The notes beneath the pieces are model-generated. The model was not told where the DNA came from. It did no database searches and saw only the letters and a list, made by a program, of their open reading frames with translations. The position numbers and the translations under genes are program-made. A stretch of DNA of 28,336 nucleotides from Priapulus caudatus (taxonomy: Eukaryota; Priapulida; Priapulimorpha; Priapulimorphida; Priapulidae), in the NCBI RefSeq assembly GCF_000485595.1, contig NW_014577192.1:111725-140060 (forward strand), in the 5' to 3' direction. Below are positions 7,282 to 17,680 of the stretch, piece after piece. The stretch's first letter is position 1. Each line of letters begins with the position of its first letter.

Positions 7282-9514
7282 TAAGATAAAATATTGCTTG
7301 TTTCCCTTACCGACCGCCTCCGCAACGTCGCTACTCGACACATTTTATTGGCGATTAAAACAACACAAATTATTTCGTTGCCAAAAAAAAATCAAATTGC
7401 GTTCGCAAAAACATATACCAAACAGAATATACAATATACATACACACATCTTGTCAAACAAAATAAAAGATTTTTCACCTACCTACCTACTCCGTGTCCC
7501 TGAGAGGCGAGTAGGTAAAGGGGAAACAACATTTTTTAAAGACCCGCACAATGCGCATCCAAACGCTAATTTCTCCAGTACTAGACTAAGCAAATACTTC
7601 GTGTCATGCATAATCATTACTACCTTATGGCAAATAAAACTCTAGTTCCTCCATTTCACTGCGCGTTTGTCTTATAAAAGGTATTTGAAAATACCTCCAA
7701 TGTTGTTGAACATTCTTCGATGTTGTGTACAGCTTGTCCCCAATCTCCAAGCAACCGCTGCGCGATGCCGCGGTACAGCGGTACGGGCCGCAGCGAACAT
7801 AAAACACTGTGACGTCACGTCACCACTTCGTTGTTATGTTGTTTGAAACAGTTAGCGTTGCGCCTGATTACCTGATTTCGCACCCTCTCTCTTGTTGGAA
7901 ACGCGCAGTCAAATGGGAGGAACTAGAGTTTATTTTGTCATAAGGTAGTGTGATTATGCATGACACGAAGTATTTGCTAGTCTAGTACTGGAGAAATTAG
8001 CGTTTGGATGCGCATTTGTGCGGCTTAAGGGTGGCCTGGTCTTTTGAATTGAAGTTGCAAGGTACAAACAATCTGCAAAACTGGCAACCTTACAAGTACA
8101 GCGGGTGTGAAATTAACGGGAGTCCGGAGTCAAATTATTGCCGTTTTTTACAAGCCGGACTACCTGACAGGAATTAAAATTTATATTCGGGGGCTACTTT
8201 TCAAGGTCGCCGTGCATGAAAATAGCACTCTAAAATTGGTTTACATTGAAACTCTATGCAAATTTCGGCCGGGCTCTTTTGGCATTTCCGGGGCTCTTTT
8301 GCATTTCGAGGCTAAACGAGCCCCGTGTTTTTTTTTCACTGCCTCCCTGATTTGACATATGCAAGGAGTCCGTGGACTCCCTGAAATTCTGCCATACTAA
8401 TAGTTCGTTCAGAGCACGGCCTGCGCGGGTTACCGGTATTTTTCCAGCAAATGTCGCAAGAAATTTGGCAGACGTGCAACCGCATGAATCTTCAAAATAA
8501 GCACATGCGTTATGTTAAAGGAGACAATTTGGAATCCCTATTGCATATATATATGTGAAAGAGTTTCGATTAAACAAGTATTATGATTGTTTCACACAAT
8601 TTTTTTCGAACGGTTTTCTTATATCAAAAATGACTTAGAAGAATAAATATTTCAGAGCTGTGGGCGTGCGCCATTTATTCAACAGGTTACAGCGCCGCCT
8701 GTCGGATCGTGACGTCACAGCGTGGTGCCTGGCACATGTGCAGCTGTAATGAATATATGATTGATGATTCTCCATATTTTCTTCTTTTACAGCACTGGGT
8801 AGAAATTAACTTTTTGAGTAGGGAGTCCAACGGACCCCTACTCAAAAGAGAGAGTCCGCAGCAAAATGAGGGAGTCTGCAGTCTGAAGTTCAAAACTATA
8901 AGATATTAACAATAACGCGTTGGCGAATTGCAGGACAATTTGCGTGTGCACGCTCTGCTAATATTTTCTTGGGGACATTTGCTGGAAAAATACGATAATT
9001 CCACGAGGCCATTGCTGTGGAACGAACAGATTAGTGCATATAGCAGATTTCAGGGAGTTACAGGACTCCTGCATATGGTCAAATCAGGGAGTCGAAATAA
9101 ATTAGGGAGTATTTGACTCTGGACTCCAATTAGTTTCGCACCCTGTTTTATATTTTGTGATATATATGTAGATTGTGCATTAGATATATAAGATATGGAC
9201 TGTTCTCCATATTCTGCCAACATTTAGTACAATAGCGCACCCTTAAAAATTTGTTTTTTCCTCTTTTACCTACTCGCTCTCAGAGTAGGTAGGTAAGTGA
9301 AAAATATTTTTTATTTTGTTTGACAAGATGTGTGTATGTATTTATTGTATATTCTGTTTTTGTGTATATATGTTTTGATGGGAACGAATTTGATGTTTTT
9401 GCGGGGGCAAAACGAAATAATTTTTGTTTTGTTTTAATCGGCCAATAAAATGTGTCGAGTAGCGGCGTTTTGGCGAGTCGGTCGGTAAAGGGGAAACAAG
9501 CAATATTTTATCTT
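7282..9514. mobile_element. Composite inverted-repeat element, copy 2 (complete)
   Basis: Full form of the family at 1098-2598. Left arm about 7282-7531 and right arm about 9250-9514 are inverted copies of a 235-250 base MITE-like unit, each bounded by GGTAAAGGGGAAACAA in opposite senses; the outer ends share TAAGATAAAATATTGC. Between them lies the core (8025-9245) with its own long inverted repeats and GGGAGTC motifs. A 485-base MITE is nested at 7540-8024. The 10-base AAGTAGGCCT lies at 7251-7260 and 9515-9524, a possible target duplication, though 21 extra bases separate it from the left arm. No protein-coding capacity is seen. Confidence 0.8.
7540..8024. mobile_element. Nested piggyBac-type MITE with TTAA duplication
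   Basis: A 485-base element with inverted ends of about 110-130 bases. The left end begins just after TTAA (7536-7539) with AGACCCGCACAATGCGCATC; the right end is its complement and stops before TTAA (8025-8028). In composite copy 1 the same site reads TTTTTTAAGGGTGGCC with a single TTAA (around 1124), so the unoccupied target is preserved in this window. A TTAA duplication is the signature of piggyBac-superfamily insertion. The 250-base middle has no supported coding sequence and carries a TGACGTCACGTCA motif near 7811. Confidence 0.88.
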
Positions 9515-9524
9515 AAGTAGGCCT

Positions 9525-10075
9525 AATATAAGAGGGTAAATACAATTTCATTTTCATGCCAAAACGTAAACCTCTAGTTTCACGATGCCTACATAGTACA
9601 TTGTACATATAATCTGCAATATATAGATGTATATAAAGATTGATATTTTTCATGTATATTAATATCATCCTTAAATCGTGTGTTTAGACACTGAAAATTT
9701 ATTGCTGCAAAGATGTAATGTGTGCAAAATTCATTTACACTGGTACTTTATTGATTTATTGACTAGATATGGTAATGTAATCCTGCATATATACACAATT
9801 ACAACATGACAGAATGTTCACTGCACTCAGTTATTGACTCACGATGGGTGTGTCCCGAAAATTAAGGTACAACATGAGGATTTCATGTAAACTTGAATAT
9901 CGGACACCAAAAGACACTGGCCCAATGATATAAGAACTGTCCAGATTCGCACATGTCGCACATTGCGAAAATGAATTGTGGTCAGCGCTTATATCCATGA
10001 ACCAAAACATTAGTCTCCACTTCAATTTTTAATGTAGATATAATAACTTAGTAATCACTGTGGTAATGTGTTGTG
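9525..10075. other. AT-rich spacer, nothing recognised
   Basis: Presumed TRIM37 intron 1. Short open frames (for example 9831-10025 minus) show no motif or splice context that I can support. Confidence 0.45.
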
Positions 10076-10643
10076 CCTTCGCTCTGCCACAGGGCTATAG
10101 CACAAACTATGTTGAAACTGGGCAACGGAATTGCTCCCACGAAAAACGGCTCACAGAACGCAAAATGATCAGGCTTTTCAACACTTATTTATCTACATGG
10201 ACCTCTTACCTATCTTTTTGAACACAATTCACAACATTACACCATGCATTTATTCATTTATTCCTCAAAGTCTTAGCACTACTTGCAAATTCCGTTCAAA
10301 TGCTCACGTGGGTACCGTCATCCGAAATGTAGGCAAAAACACGAGGGCAGCCCATTACTAATGCATGGGGGTGAACTGGCACTTTTCTAATCATAAACGT
10401 GTTGCCTGCCAACCTTGTAATCAGCGCCAGTGCTATACCCACATCCCCATGAGTAATGGGCTGCCCTCGTTTTTTTTCTGTGATCCGTTCATCGTGGGAT
10501 AAGAGGGAGCAGTATTGTTGGCAATGTTGCCCAGTTTCACCATGTCCCACCACCTGCGTCATAATACTCGTATACGCGGTCGATGCAGTACACAATCAAG
10601 ATCAAGATCAAGTTTGTGCTATAGCCCTGTGACAGAGCGAAGG
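10076..10643. mobile_element. MITE with long imperfect TIRs
   Basis: A 568-base element whose ends are inverted copies beginning CCTTCGCTCTGYCACAGG and reading through GCTATAGCACAAACT, with weaker complementarity continuing inward through AAACTGGGCAAC. A second inner inverted pair, ACGAGGGCAGCCCATTACT at about 10350 and its complement near 10455-10475, forms another stem. The flanks GTTGTG and GTTATG may be a decayed target duplication. The 99-codon minus frame over it is not recognised. Confidence 0.7.
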
Positions 10644-10734
10644 GTTATGCTTATAGTTCTAGAGCTATGACTACGCAGTACGCAGGACGGGCAGCAGTAC
10701 TGACTTCTGACACTGACAGTGTCACTGTGACTCG

Positions 10735-10860
10735 GACTTCCAGTACCACTAGCACTACCGAGCACTAGGCCTACCACTGCACTGGCACTACCAGTGCCCC
10801 ACTGCCACTACCACTACCACTACCACTACCATTACCAGTGCCAGTGGCAGTAGCCAGTAC
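10735..10860. repeat. ACC/ACT-rich low-complexity tract
   Basis: Imprecise repeats of CACTACCACTAC and CCAGTGCCAGTGGCAG with many CAGTG/CACTG palindromes. It lies just downstream (minus sense) of the candidate TRIM37 first exon. Confidence 0.7.
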
Positions 10861-10936
10861 CAAGTTAGTACTCACTAGTACTACTCAACTTACTCAGATA
10901 TTATTTTACAAACAGAAATTACTACTGGTTATTCAC

Positions 10937-10954
10937 CTCCACTGTGTGCTCATC
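10937..10954 (-). CDS. TRIM37: Candidate TRIM37 exon 1 (end of the N-terminal exon)
   Basis: On the minus strand GAT GAG CAC ACA GTG GAG is followed by GTGAAT, a good donor. The product DEHTVE would join in phase to SLAEVFRC of the RING exon, parallel to the short acidic N-terminus that precedes the same residues in vertebrate TRIM37. Against it: no in-frame ATG is visible, since the frame is open back to a TAA near 11010 without a Met. The only nearby ATG (overlapping GATGAG) is one base out of frame, which a single-base error could explain. Position fits a first exon head to head with RPS10. The match is only six residues. Confidence 0.42.
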
Positions 10955-10957
10955 GAG

Positions 10958-11121
10958 ATTCTTCCCTTGCTTCCCCCTTGACGACGCCACGATGAACAGA
11001 AGTTACTAACAAAAAGCAATTTTGTAGAAGCAATTTAAAAACACATCACATAGACGACTTGTATTATAATCAACTTCCGTTCTCGCAAATACTCGTGTGC
11101 GCACGCGCAGCCAGAAGATTT
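10958..11121. promoter_or_regulatory. RPS10 promoter, probably shared with TRIM37
   Basis: This 160-base stretch lies directly upstream of the predicted RPS10 start. A perfect NRF1/alpha-PAL consensus, TGCGCACGCGCA, occupies 11098-11109, 13 bases before the predicted start. ACTTCCG at 11073-11079 fits an ETS/GABP core. No well-placed TATA box is seen, although TATTATAAT occurs at 11063. Bidirectional use depends on the candidate TRIM37 exon at 10937. Confidence 0.6.
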
Positions 11122-11154
11122 CTTTTCCGGTTTGGCCCTAACCAAATACAGCAG
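11122..11154 (+). other. RPS10: RPS10 untranslated first exon (TOP start)
   Basis: CTTTTCC at 11122-11128 is a C followed by an unbroken pyrimidine run, the 5' terminal oligopyrimidine start expected for a ribosomal protein mRNA, which places it under growth (mTOR-dependent) translational control. The exon would run through CAG at 11154 to a GTTATA donor, giving with the next exon a 34-base leader without upstream ATG. Start and donor are inferred; the donor is not a strong match. Confidence 0.55.
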
Positions 11155-11730
11155 GTTATATAGTATTTTATTACAAATCTAGATGCTATGATTTAATCCT
11201 ACGTTATATGTATTAGTTAGTCAAGCGTTTACAAAGTAGAATAATTGCTTAACACGGTTGTGATTATTTGGTTACTTAGTCTCGATATTTTCGCTACAAC
11301 ACGGTACTCAAATTCAGAAACAGACGCATAGTTTACTGTCTATGTGTACAGTTTGGTTAAAATCGACTAAAGCTTGAGCCTTCGTATCGATACGTACGGT
11401 TAATTTGCTATGTTCGGTAAACTCATGTTCACTGTACTGTGTACTTTCTACGTACACGTCATGTCCGACTGTATTTCACATAATTAAAAGGGTAAAAGCC
11501 TCATTGTTAAAGAGTAGCACAGCCTCAGGAATTGGTTTTAGAAATTGACTGATGCCATCGGCATCACTCGGTGATAACAGTTTCTGTCCATACACACAAA
11601 TAGTTAGGCTAACAGAGTACCGCGTAGTTGCTGGCATGTTCTTGCCAACACCTGATTGATTAACTCAGTAACTGTAATTTGATTATTGGCACTGTAGCAG
11701 TTTGTTTATTTTTGTGATTCTTATTTGCAG
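11155..11730 (+). other. RPS10 intron 1
   Basis: 576 bases from the predicted GTTATA donor to the TTCTTATTTGCAG acceptor. No element, RNA gene or repeat was recognised. The intron ends depend on the exon 1 model. Confidence 0.5.
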
Positions 11731-11872
11731 GATGTTGATGCCCAAGAAGAATCGTGTTGCTATCTACGAATACCTCTTCAAGGAGGGTGTGATGGTAGCG
11801 AAAAAGGACTTCAATGCTCCCAAGCACCCAAACCTTGATATACCAAACCTGCATGTCATCAAAGCTTTGACG
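11731..11872 (+). CDS. RPS10: RPS10 (eS10) first coding exon
   Basis: eS10 is a component of the small ribosomal subunit head. After the acceptor TTTGCAG and one G comes ATG at 11732. The product starts [20 protein letters not shown] and continues [13 protein letters not shown], then [14 protein letters not shown]: 47 residues, near identical to eS10 of other animals, covering the start of the winged-helix S10/plectin domain. The exon ends on a complete codon (ACG) before GTAAAT. The start is fixed because M-L-M-P-K-K is the universal N-terminus. Confidence 0.97.
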
Positions 11873-12418
11873 GTAAATGATGGAATTCCATTATTAGAAA
11901 TGTGCATGTTTAGCTTTTACCCAATATGTTACCTTGCATAAGAAACTTCTTTTGCTAGCTAATATTACAAGTTAATTGGAATTTAATTTATGGACTGGAG
12001 AGTATCGGAAGACGTAGACACATAGGTGTAAATCATTGCACACTTCATGTCTATTTGAAGCATCATGAATTGACCTGGATTTAGTTCGAACTTTGCATGC
12101 ATTATTAATTTAGTTTTTATTGAGCAGTTGTAGATGGACTCGTCCTTTTTAAATGATCAAGTCACAATTCTGCAAACTCGTAAAAACTTATCTTGAAACA
12201 AAGCTGAGAACAGGGTTGATCACAATGTCACTCACACTGTGCTGTTGATTTAACATGTGGCCCACATAAGCAGCGTTGCCAGCTCCGTTGCTGGGTGCAA
12301 CCGTAATACTCGGGGGTTTCTTATACATAGGAGGCACAGTGGCGCACCACCGTTGTCAAATTTAACATCCCCGTTGTGGAAATGTTCCTGTATTTACTAA
12401 TAAATATATCCTGTCGGG
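11873..12418 (+). other. RPS10 intron 2, first half
   Basis: AT-rich intron sequence without a recognised feature, up to the small MITE at 12419. Confidence 0.5.
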
Positions 12419-12606
12419 GTTCTCCAAGAGCACTTATAGCCTGGCGGGCCGCCAGGCTATCGTCGAGCCCCGCCATCCTAAAATGCACCCGCCACTCTAA
12501 ATATCATAGCCCCCGGAACCCCCTAGCACGCAAACCGCCTTCGGCGATTTGCAACTAGTACCGTAAAGGCAGCAACCCCATGCTATAATGCAAAAGCTTG
12601 GAGAAC
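12419..12606. mobile_element. 188 bp MITE, copy A
   Basis: Begins GTTCTCCAAG and ends CTTGGAGAAC, a perfect 10 bp terminal inverted repeat. The body includes GCACTTATAGCCTGGCGG, CATCCTAAAATGCACCCGCC and AAACCGCCTTCGGCGATTTG. The same sequence occurs inverted at 24064-24264. This copy holds an extra internal palindrome, CCTGGCGGGCCGCCAGG. No target duplication is evident. It lies in RPS10 intron 2. Confidence 0.75.
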
Positions 12607-12856
12607 TCTGCCTGTAACTATATACCTATAAGTATATCAATACATCCTGTATTTGAATCCATCATGCGCATTTTTTCCCACCAAACTGGCCATTTACCTC
12701 CTTGTTTAATTTTCCCTCGAAAGAAACCCTGATACAGACCTGTTTTTGTTAAAGAAGCGTTCATTCAGGGTACAAATGACTAACAGTTTCACTGCCGTGT
12801 ATAAGTCTGTATTCCGTTAAAATTTGAATTGAGATGTTTTTAATTCTCTTTGGCAG

Positions 12857-13031
12857 TCGCTTAAATCTCGAGGATATGTGAAGGAACAGTTTGCCTGGAG
12901 GCATTACTACTGGTATCTCACAAACGAAGGCATCCAGTATCTTAGAGACTTCCTTCACCTGCCACCGGAGATTGTGCCAGCAACTCTCAAGAGACAGACC
13001 CGAGCTGAGCCTGCACGCCCAAGGCCCAAGG
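12857..13031 (+). CDS. RPS10: RPS10 (eS10) second coding exon
   Basis: Acceptor TTCTCTTTGGCAG, then 58 codons plus one base, then donor GTGAGC. The product starts [20 protein letters not shown], continues [20 protein letters not shown], then [18 protein letters not shown]: the second half of the S10/plectin domain and the start of the basic tail. It joins in phase to the exon at 11731-11872. The extra G is the first base of the next codon, so the following exon must begin with two bases completing it. That exon was not located. Confidence 0.97.
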
Positions 13032-13132
13032 GTGAGCATGTTGTACTTGATGTTGATTGCCTCTTGCTAACCAATGTAAATGCAACGTGCATAGAATACT
13101 GGTAGTATAAGAAAATTAACTAGCATCTCGAT

Positions 13133-13240
13133 TAGGGGTGTAACGATATACCGGTATATCGGTATATTGCAATATATTTTGAAAACTCGATATATCGCGA
13201 TACAACTTCCGGATATCGATATTTAAAATCTGCCACTCTA
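13133..13240 (+). mobile_element. hAT-type terminal fragment (tentative)
   Basis: TAGGGGTGTAACGATATACC followed by alternating GATATATCG/CGATAT motifs resembles the ends of hAT elements common in animal genomes, which start YAGGGGTGTAACGAT. No matching far end or target duplication was found, so it would be a solo or truncated end. Confidence 0.35.
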
Positions 13241-13410
13241 ATGGCGAATTACGCCAATTTTCTGCTATAACATGATCTTCGCAACACACACACGATCTTT
13301 CATAGGCAAGTTCATTGTACGCTACACATAAAACTGTTTGAGTGCGCGCGTGCGTGCGTGAGTGAGTGAATGTCTGTCTGTGTGTGCGTGTATGTCAGTT
13401 GTCGGTCTGT

Positions 13411-13825
13411 GCTTAGGGCATCCTCACAGTGCTTGGGGGCATGCTGGCAGTGCTTTTGGGGCTTGCTGGTAGTCATTGGGGCATGCTGGCAGTGCTTTGG
13501 GGCATGCTGGCAGTCCCTGGAGCATGCTGGCAGTGATTGGGGCATACTGGCAGTGCTTGGGGCATGCTGGTAGTGCTTGGAGCATGCTGGCAGTGCTTGG
13601 GGCATGCTGGCAGTGCTTGGAGCATGCTGGCAGTGCTTGGGGGCATGCTGGCAGTACTCGCGCCCGTGGCATGCTGGCAGCGCTGGAGGGCGTGCTGGCA
13701 GTACTTAGGACGTGCTGGCAGTGCTTGGGGGCATGCTGGCAGTGCTTGGGGGCATGCTGGCTTACTTAGGGGCATGCTGGCAGTGCTTGGGGGCATGCTG
13801 GCTTACTTAGGGGCATGCTGCCCTG
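13411..13825 (+). repeat. 20-21 bp minisatellite (GGCATGCTGGCAGTGCTTGG)
   Basis: About 20 copies of GGCATGCTGGCAGTGCTTGG with an optional extra G, differing by substitutions such as CTTACTTAGG and GTGATTGG. All three frames on both strands stay open (HAGSAWG, MPQALPACSKHCQ), because the units contain no stop codon. These are repeat shadows, not genes. The array runs directly into the 40 bp array. Confidence 0.92.
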
Positions 13826-16016
13826 CTGTCCATGAGTGTTAGAGGTGGGTTAAACCTACTACCCTGCTGTCATGAGTGTTGAAGGTGGGTTAAACCAAAT
13901 ACCCTGCCGCCATGAGTGTTAGAGGTGGGTTAAACATACTACCCTGTCGTCATGAGTGTTAGAGGTGGGTTAAACGCTACTACCCTGCGTCATGGGTGTT
14001 GAAGGTGGTTAAACCTAAATACCCCTGGCCGTCATGCTGTTAAAAAGAGGTGGATTAAGTCTAGCTACCGCTCTTCCGCCATAAGGTAAAGTGGGGTAAA
14101 CCTACTACCCTGCCGCCATGAGTTTTAGTAAGGTGGGTTAAACTAGCTAGCCTGCCCCAATTGTTTAGAGTGTTAAACATACTGACCCTGCCGCCATGAG
14201 TGTTAGAGGTGGTTAAAGCCTACTAGCTGCTGCTTTTCATGAGTGTTGAAAGGTTAAAACCAATACCTACTGCCGCGCATGAGTGTTAGAGTGGATTATA
14301 GCCCTAACTACTCACCGCGCGCGTGCCGGCCGCCTGCCGCCTATAAGTGTTAAAGGGTGGTTTAAAAACCTACTACCGTGCCGACCAATGATGTTTAGAG
14401 GTTCGGTTATAGACATACTACCGAACTGCTTCATGATGTTGAAGTGGGTTAACCAAATAACCGCCGCCATGCGTGTTTAAGGTGGTTAAGCCTACTACCC
14501 CTGCCGCAGATTGTTAAGAGTGGTTACAAAACGACTACGTTGCCGCTCATTGATGTTAGAGGTGGTTAAACATACACCGCGCCGGCCATAAGTTAAAGGT
14601 GTTAAACCTACAACCCTGCCGCCATTGAGCTGGTTAAGTCGGTTACACCATACTACCTTGCCGCCACAATAGGGTTAGAGATGGTTAAACATACCTACCC
14701 TGCCGCCAGAGGTTAGAGTGGGTTAAACCTACTACCTGCCGCCATCAGTGTTAAAGGTGGGTAAACATACTACCTGCGGCCATGAAAGTGTTAGACGGTG
14801 GTTTAAAACCTACTACCCTGCCGCCAGAGTGTTAATGTGGTTTAAACCTACTACCGACTCCGCCATGAGTGTTAGAGTGGTTAAGCCTACTACGTCTGCG
14901 CCATGAGTCAGAGTGGGTTAAGGCCAACTACCCCTGCCGCCATGATTTTAGAGGTGGTTAAACTACTACCCTGCCGCCATGATGTTAGAGGTGGGTTAAG
15001 CCTACTACCCCTGCCGCATGAGTGTTTAGAGTGTAAAACATACTACCCTGGCCGTCATGAGTGTTGAAGGTGGGTTAAACCAAATACCGCGTGGCCGCCA
15101 TAAGTGTTAGAAGTGGTTAGAGCCTACACTACCGCCTGCCGCCATGAGTTTGAATGGTAAACATACTACCTCTGCGCCATGAGTGTTAGAGGGGTTAAAC
15201 CTACTACCTGCCCGCCATGAAGTGTTAAAGGTGGTCTAAACACTACTACCCCTGCCGCCATGAGTTAGAGTGGGTAAACCTACTCCCCTGCCGCCGATGA
15301 GGTTAGAGATGGCTTAAACCGAACCCTGCCTCCGGTCAGTGTTAAAGGTGTTAAACATAACTACCTGCCGACCATGATGTTAAGGTGGGTTAAACCTACC
15401 TCCCCTGCCGCCATCAAGTGTAAAGGGGTGTAAACATCCTACCGCTGCCGCCATGCTGTAAGTGGGTTTAAGACCTAAGTCTACCGCTGCCGCCAATAGA
15501 TTGTTAAGGTGGTTAAGACTCTATACCCTGCCGCCATGCGTTGTTAGAGTGTTAAACCTACTAAACCCTGCCAACCAATGAGTGTAAGGTGGTTAAGCCT
15601 ACTACCCCTGCGCCATCAGTGTTAAAGGTGGTTAAACCTACTACCCTGCCGCCATGAGGTTAAGAGTGGGTAGAAGCCTACTACCCTGCCGACCATGAGT
15701 TTAAAGTGTTAAACATACACCCTCCCGCCATGATTGTTAAGTGGGTTTAAACATACTACCCGCCGGCCATCATGATTACGAGTGGTTAAGCCTACTACCC
15801 CGTGCCGCCATGAGTGTAAAGGTGCGGTTAAACATACTACCCTGGCCGCCATGATGTTAGAGTGTTAAGCCTACTACCCTGCCGCCATAAGTGTTAAAGG
15901 TGGTTAAACATACTACCCTGCGCGCCATGAAGTGTTAGAGAGGTGGTAAACATACCCTGCCGCCATCAAGTGTTAGATGTGATTAAACATACTACCCTGC
16001 CGTCCATGAGTGTTAA
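13826..16016 (+). repeat. 40 bp minisatellite, ~54 copies
   Basis: The unit, read as CCCTGCCGCCATGAGTGTTA followed by GAGGTGGGTTAAACCTACTA, is tandemly repeated over about 2.2 kb. Regular unit variants exist (CATAC for CCTAC; CAAAT for CTACT; GTTGAAGG for GTTAGAGG). The first four or so units are clean; beyond about 13990 nearly every unit has one or more single-base gaps or doublings. Three clean units occur 6.2 kb away at 22276-22402. No coding function. Confidence 0.93.
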
Positions 16017-17499
16017 CGTGTGCGCCCCCAAAACAGCTTTTAATGCTTAGAGTTGGAGATCTCTGCGTAACTCCAACGCGCGTTAAAGAGGCGGTCCCGC
16101 TCGTTCCGGTGCGCGCGCGTGCGAGAGATACGAACATCTACGTATACGCCGTTAGTGGCCGGCAATGTGGGCCTCCGTAATAGTCGTCTGCCGGCTTCGT
16201 CACACGTCAGACATCGCTGAGCGGCGCGCACGCCTCCATCGCGTCCTCGTACTTCGGCCCTTTTCGTCTTCGTCTCCGTCGCGTTACGTTCTCAGAACTG
16301 TAAGCGAATTCGCGTGAATATGTTATTTGTAACAGAAGACTATGATAAAGCTAAGGTAAAATAACATCAGATTTATATATTGAAAATACTCAGCCAGACA
16401 GCCAATGAATGGAAATTCAGTCCTTAATATCGAACGAGGCAATAGTTCCAAAAGCTATGCTTAATGGCGCTAGCTGTTATTAATATTACAAATGTATTAG
16501 AGAGAAAGGGTGCTAATGCTGCTGTAGATTGGAATAGAATTTGCGAGGATCCAAAGATCGTTTATACTTCGGAATGCAGTCGGTAGCATTTGCAATTAGG
16601 ATAGCTTGATCTACTGCGCTATCGCTCATCTATATATACACAAACATGTATTCGAGCCTGGGCTACCGAAAACAATAAAAGTGAATATAGTATGCTGCCA
16701 ATTGCCTACGAGGACGCGTCGCTTCGTGTATACCTTCAAGTTGCCTGACAGACCTCGTAAAACAGCTCTCAACCCCACGTCCTCTAAGCCAACTTACAGC
16801 CTAGCCCCACATACGCAGTTCCCCTGAATTCTGCACGGGAACTGTGTATCGCGTGTCGACCGACCGATGCGTTCTGAATGAAAAGCGCATATTTACATTG
16901 AAACGTATACCAAAGCGCCCTACTTTATGGTAAACGGTAGTTATATTTCCGTATGTATTTCTTCGCCATCTATTTCGTAATAGTTTAACCATTGAATTTG
17001 CTCGAATGCATGCAACGTTGTTTAATTTTATTCCGAGTGTAGCAACTAGAAGCAACATATTATGAGAAACAAAAATCTTTTCAACGCCAACTTGCCTTTT
17101 TCACCGCGGTCCTTGCCTCCTCACATCCACACGCCGCATGTCATTGAAGTTGACTGAATATCGACTCCTCCTCTCTCTTCATCATTCAATCGTCGTCATC
17201 ACTCATCGCGCAATCAGCAACGCAGCACGCTGTCATACGCCATCATCATCCGTCGTCGTGTCGTCGTCGTCGTCGTCATCATCGTTATTGCCGTTAACGT
17301 GGTCGCCATAGCGGTCACAACTTTCCACCCGCCGTTTTGCGTGTCTCGCTTGTCAAATCCTGCATATTTTCCCCTTTGCGACGCCGCTCTGCATCCCCGA
17401 CGTCGGCCGGTACTCTTGATGACTGTCGGCCGTATCAAGCCGACCGGCAACCCTAGAGTATAGACGCTGTCGTCGTCGCCCAAATCTTCTAACCGCATG
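16017..17499. other. Intronic single-copy stretch, nothing firm recognised
   Basis: After the array comes a CG-rich 250 bases, then AT-rich sequence to 17.1 kb, then a CpG-rich stretch. A trinucleotide run of CGT/CAT lies at about 17240-17290. Open frames here match no family I know. Confidence 0.45.
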
Positions 17500-17680
17500 C
17501 CGCAATGATCGTCGCCCAGTGCCCGACGAACTCGTCGCGAACCAGACTAATTGCGTGCCGAATGTCGTCATGTGCGTCGCGCCGAGGGAAAATGATGCCC
17601 AACACATGCCTCAGCTGCCACTGTTCCGATAAAGACAGGAACGCTTCGACGGTAGCTTTCGCGTTCTCATCCCTCAGCGC
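17500..17680 (-). CDS. Possible minus-strand exon, function unknown
   Basis: On the minus strand a frame ending at a TAG near 17499 reads SLSEQWQLRHVLGIIFPRRD, then AHDDIRHAISLVRDEFVGHW, then ATIIAACG. It has an amphipathic, protein-like pattern with mixed codons. It is open upstream to a TGA near 17681, and GCATGCG/GTTAGA could be a weak donor. A neighbouring minus-strand segment at about 17942-17850 (acceptor TCTCTTCAG, product including VVIATHVTAFHDESNGHLDF, donor GTAAGA) has better splice signals, but the phases of the two do not join simply. I do not recognise the protein; chance openness in CpG-rich DNA is possible. Confidence 0.22.

Noticed and set aside
13312-13842. Open frames in all phases such as HAGSAWG and MPQALPACSKHCQ repeats
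   Set aside because: Translation of a 20-21 bp minisatellite without stop codons.
13826-16016. Possible CRISPR array (regular ~40 bp repeats)
   Set aside because: Units are contiguous with no unique spacers, and the genome is animal. It is a minisatellite.
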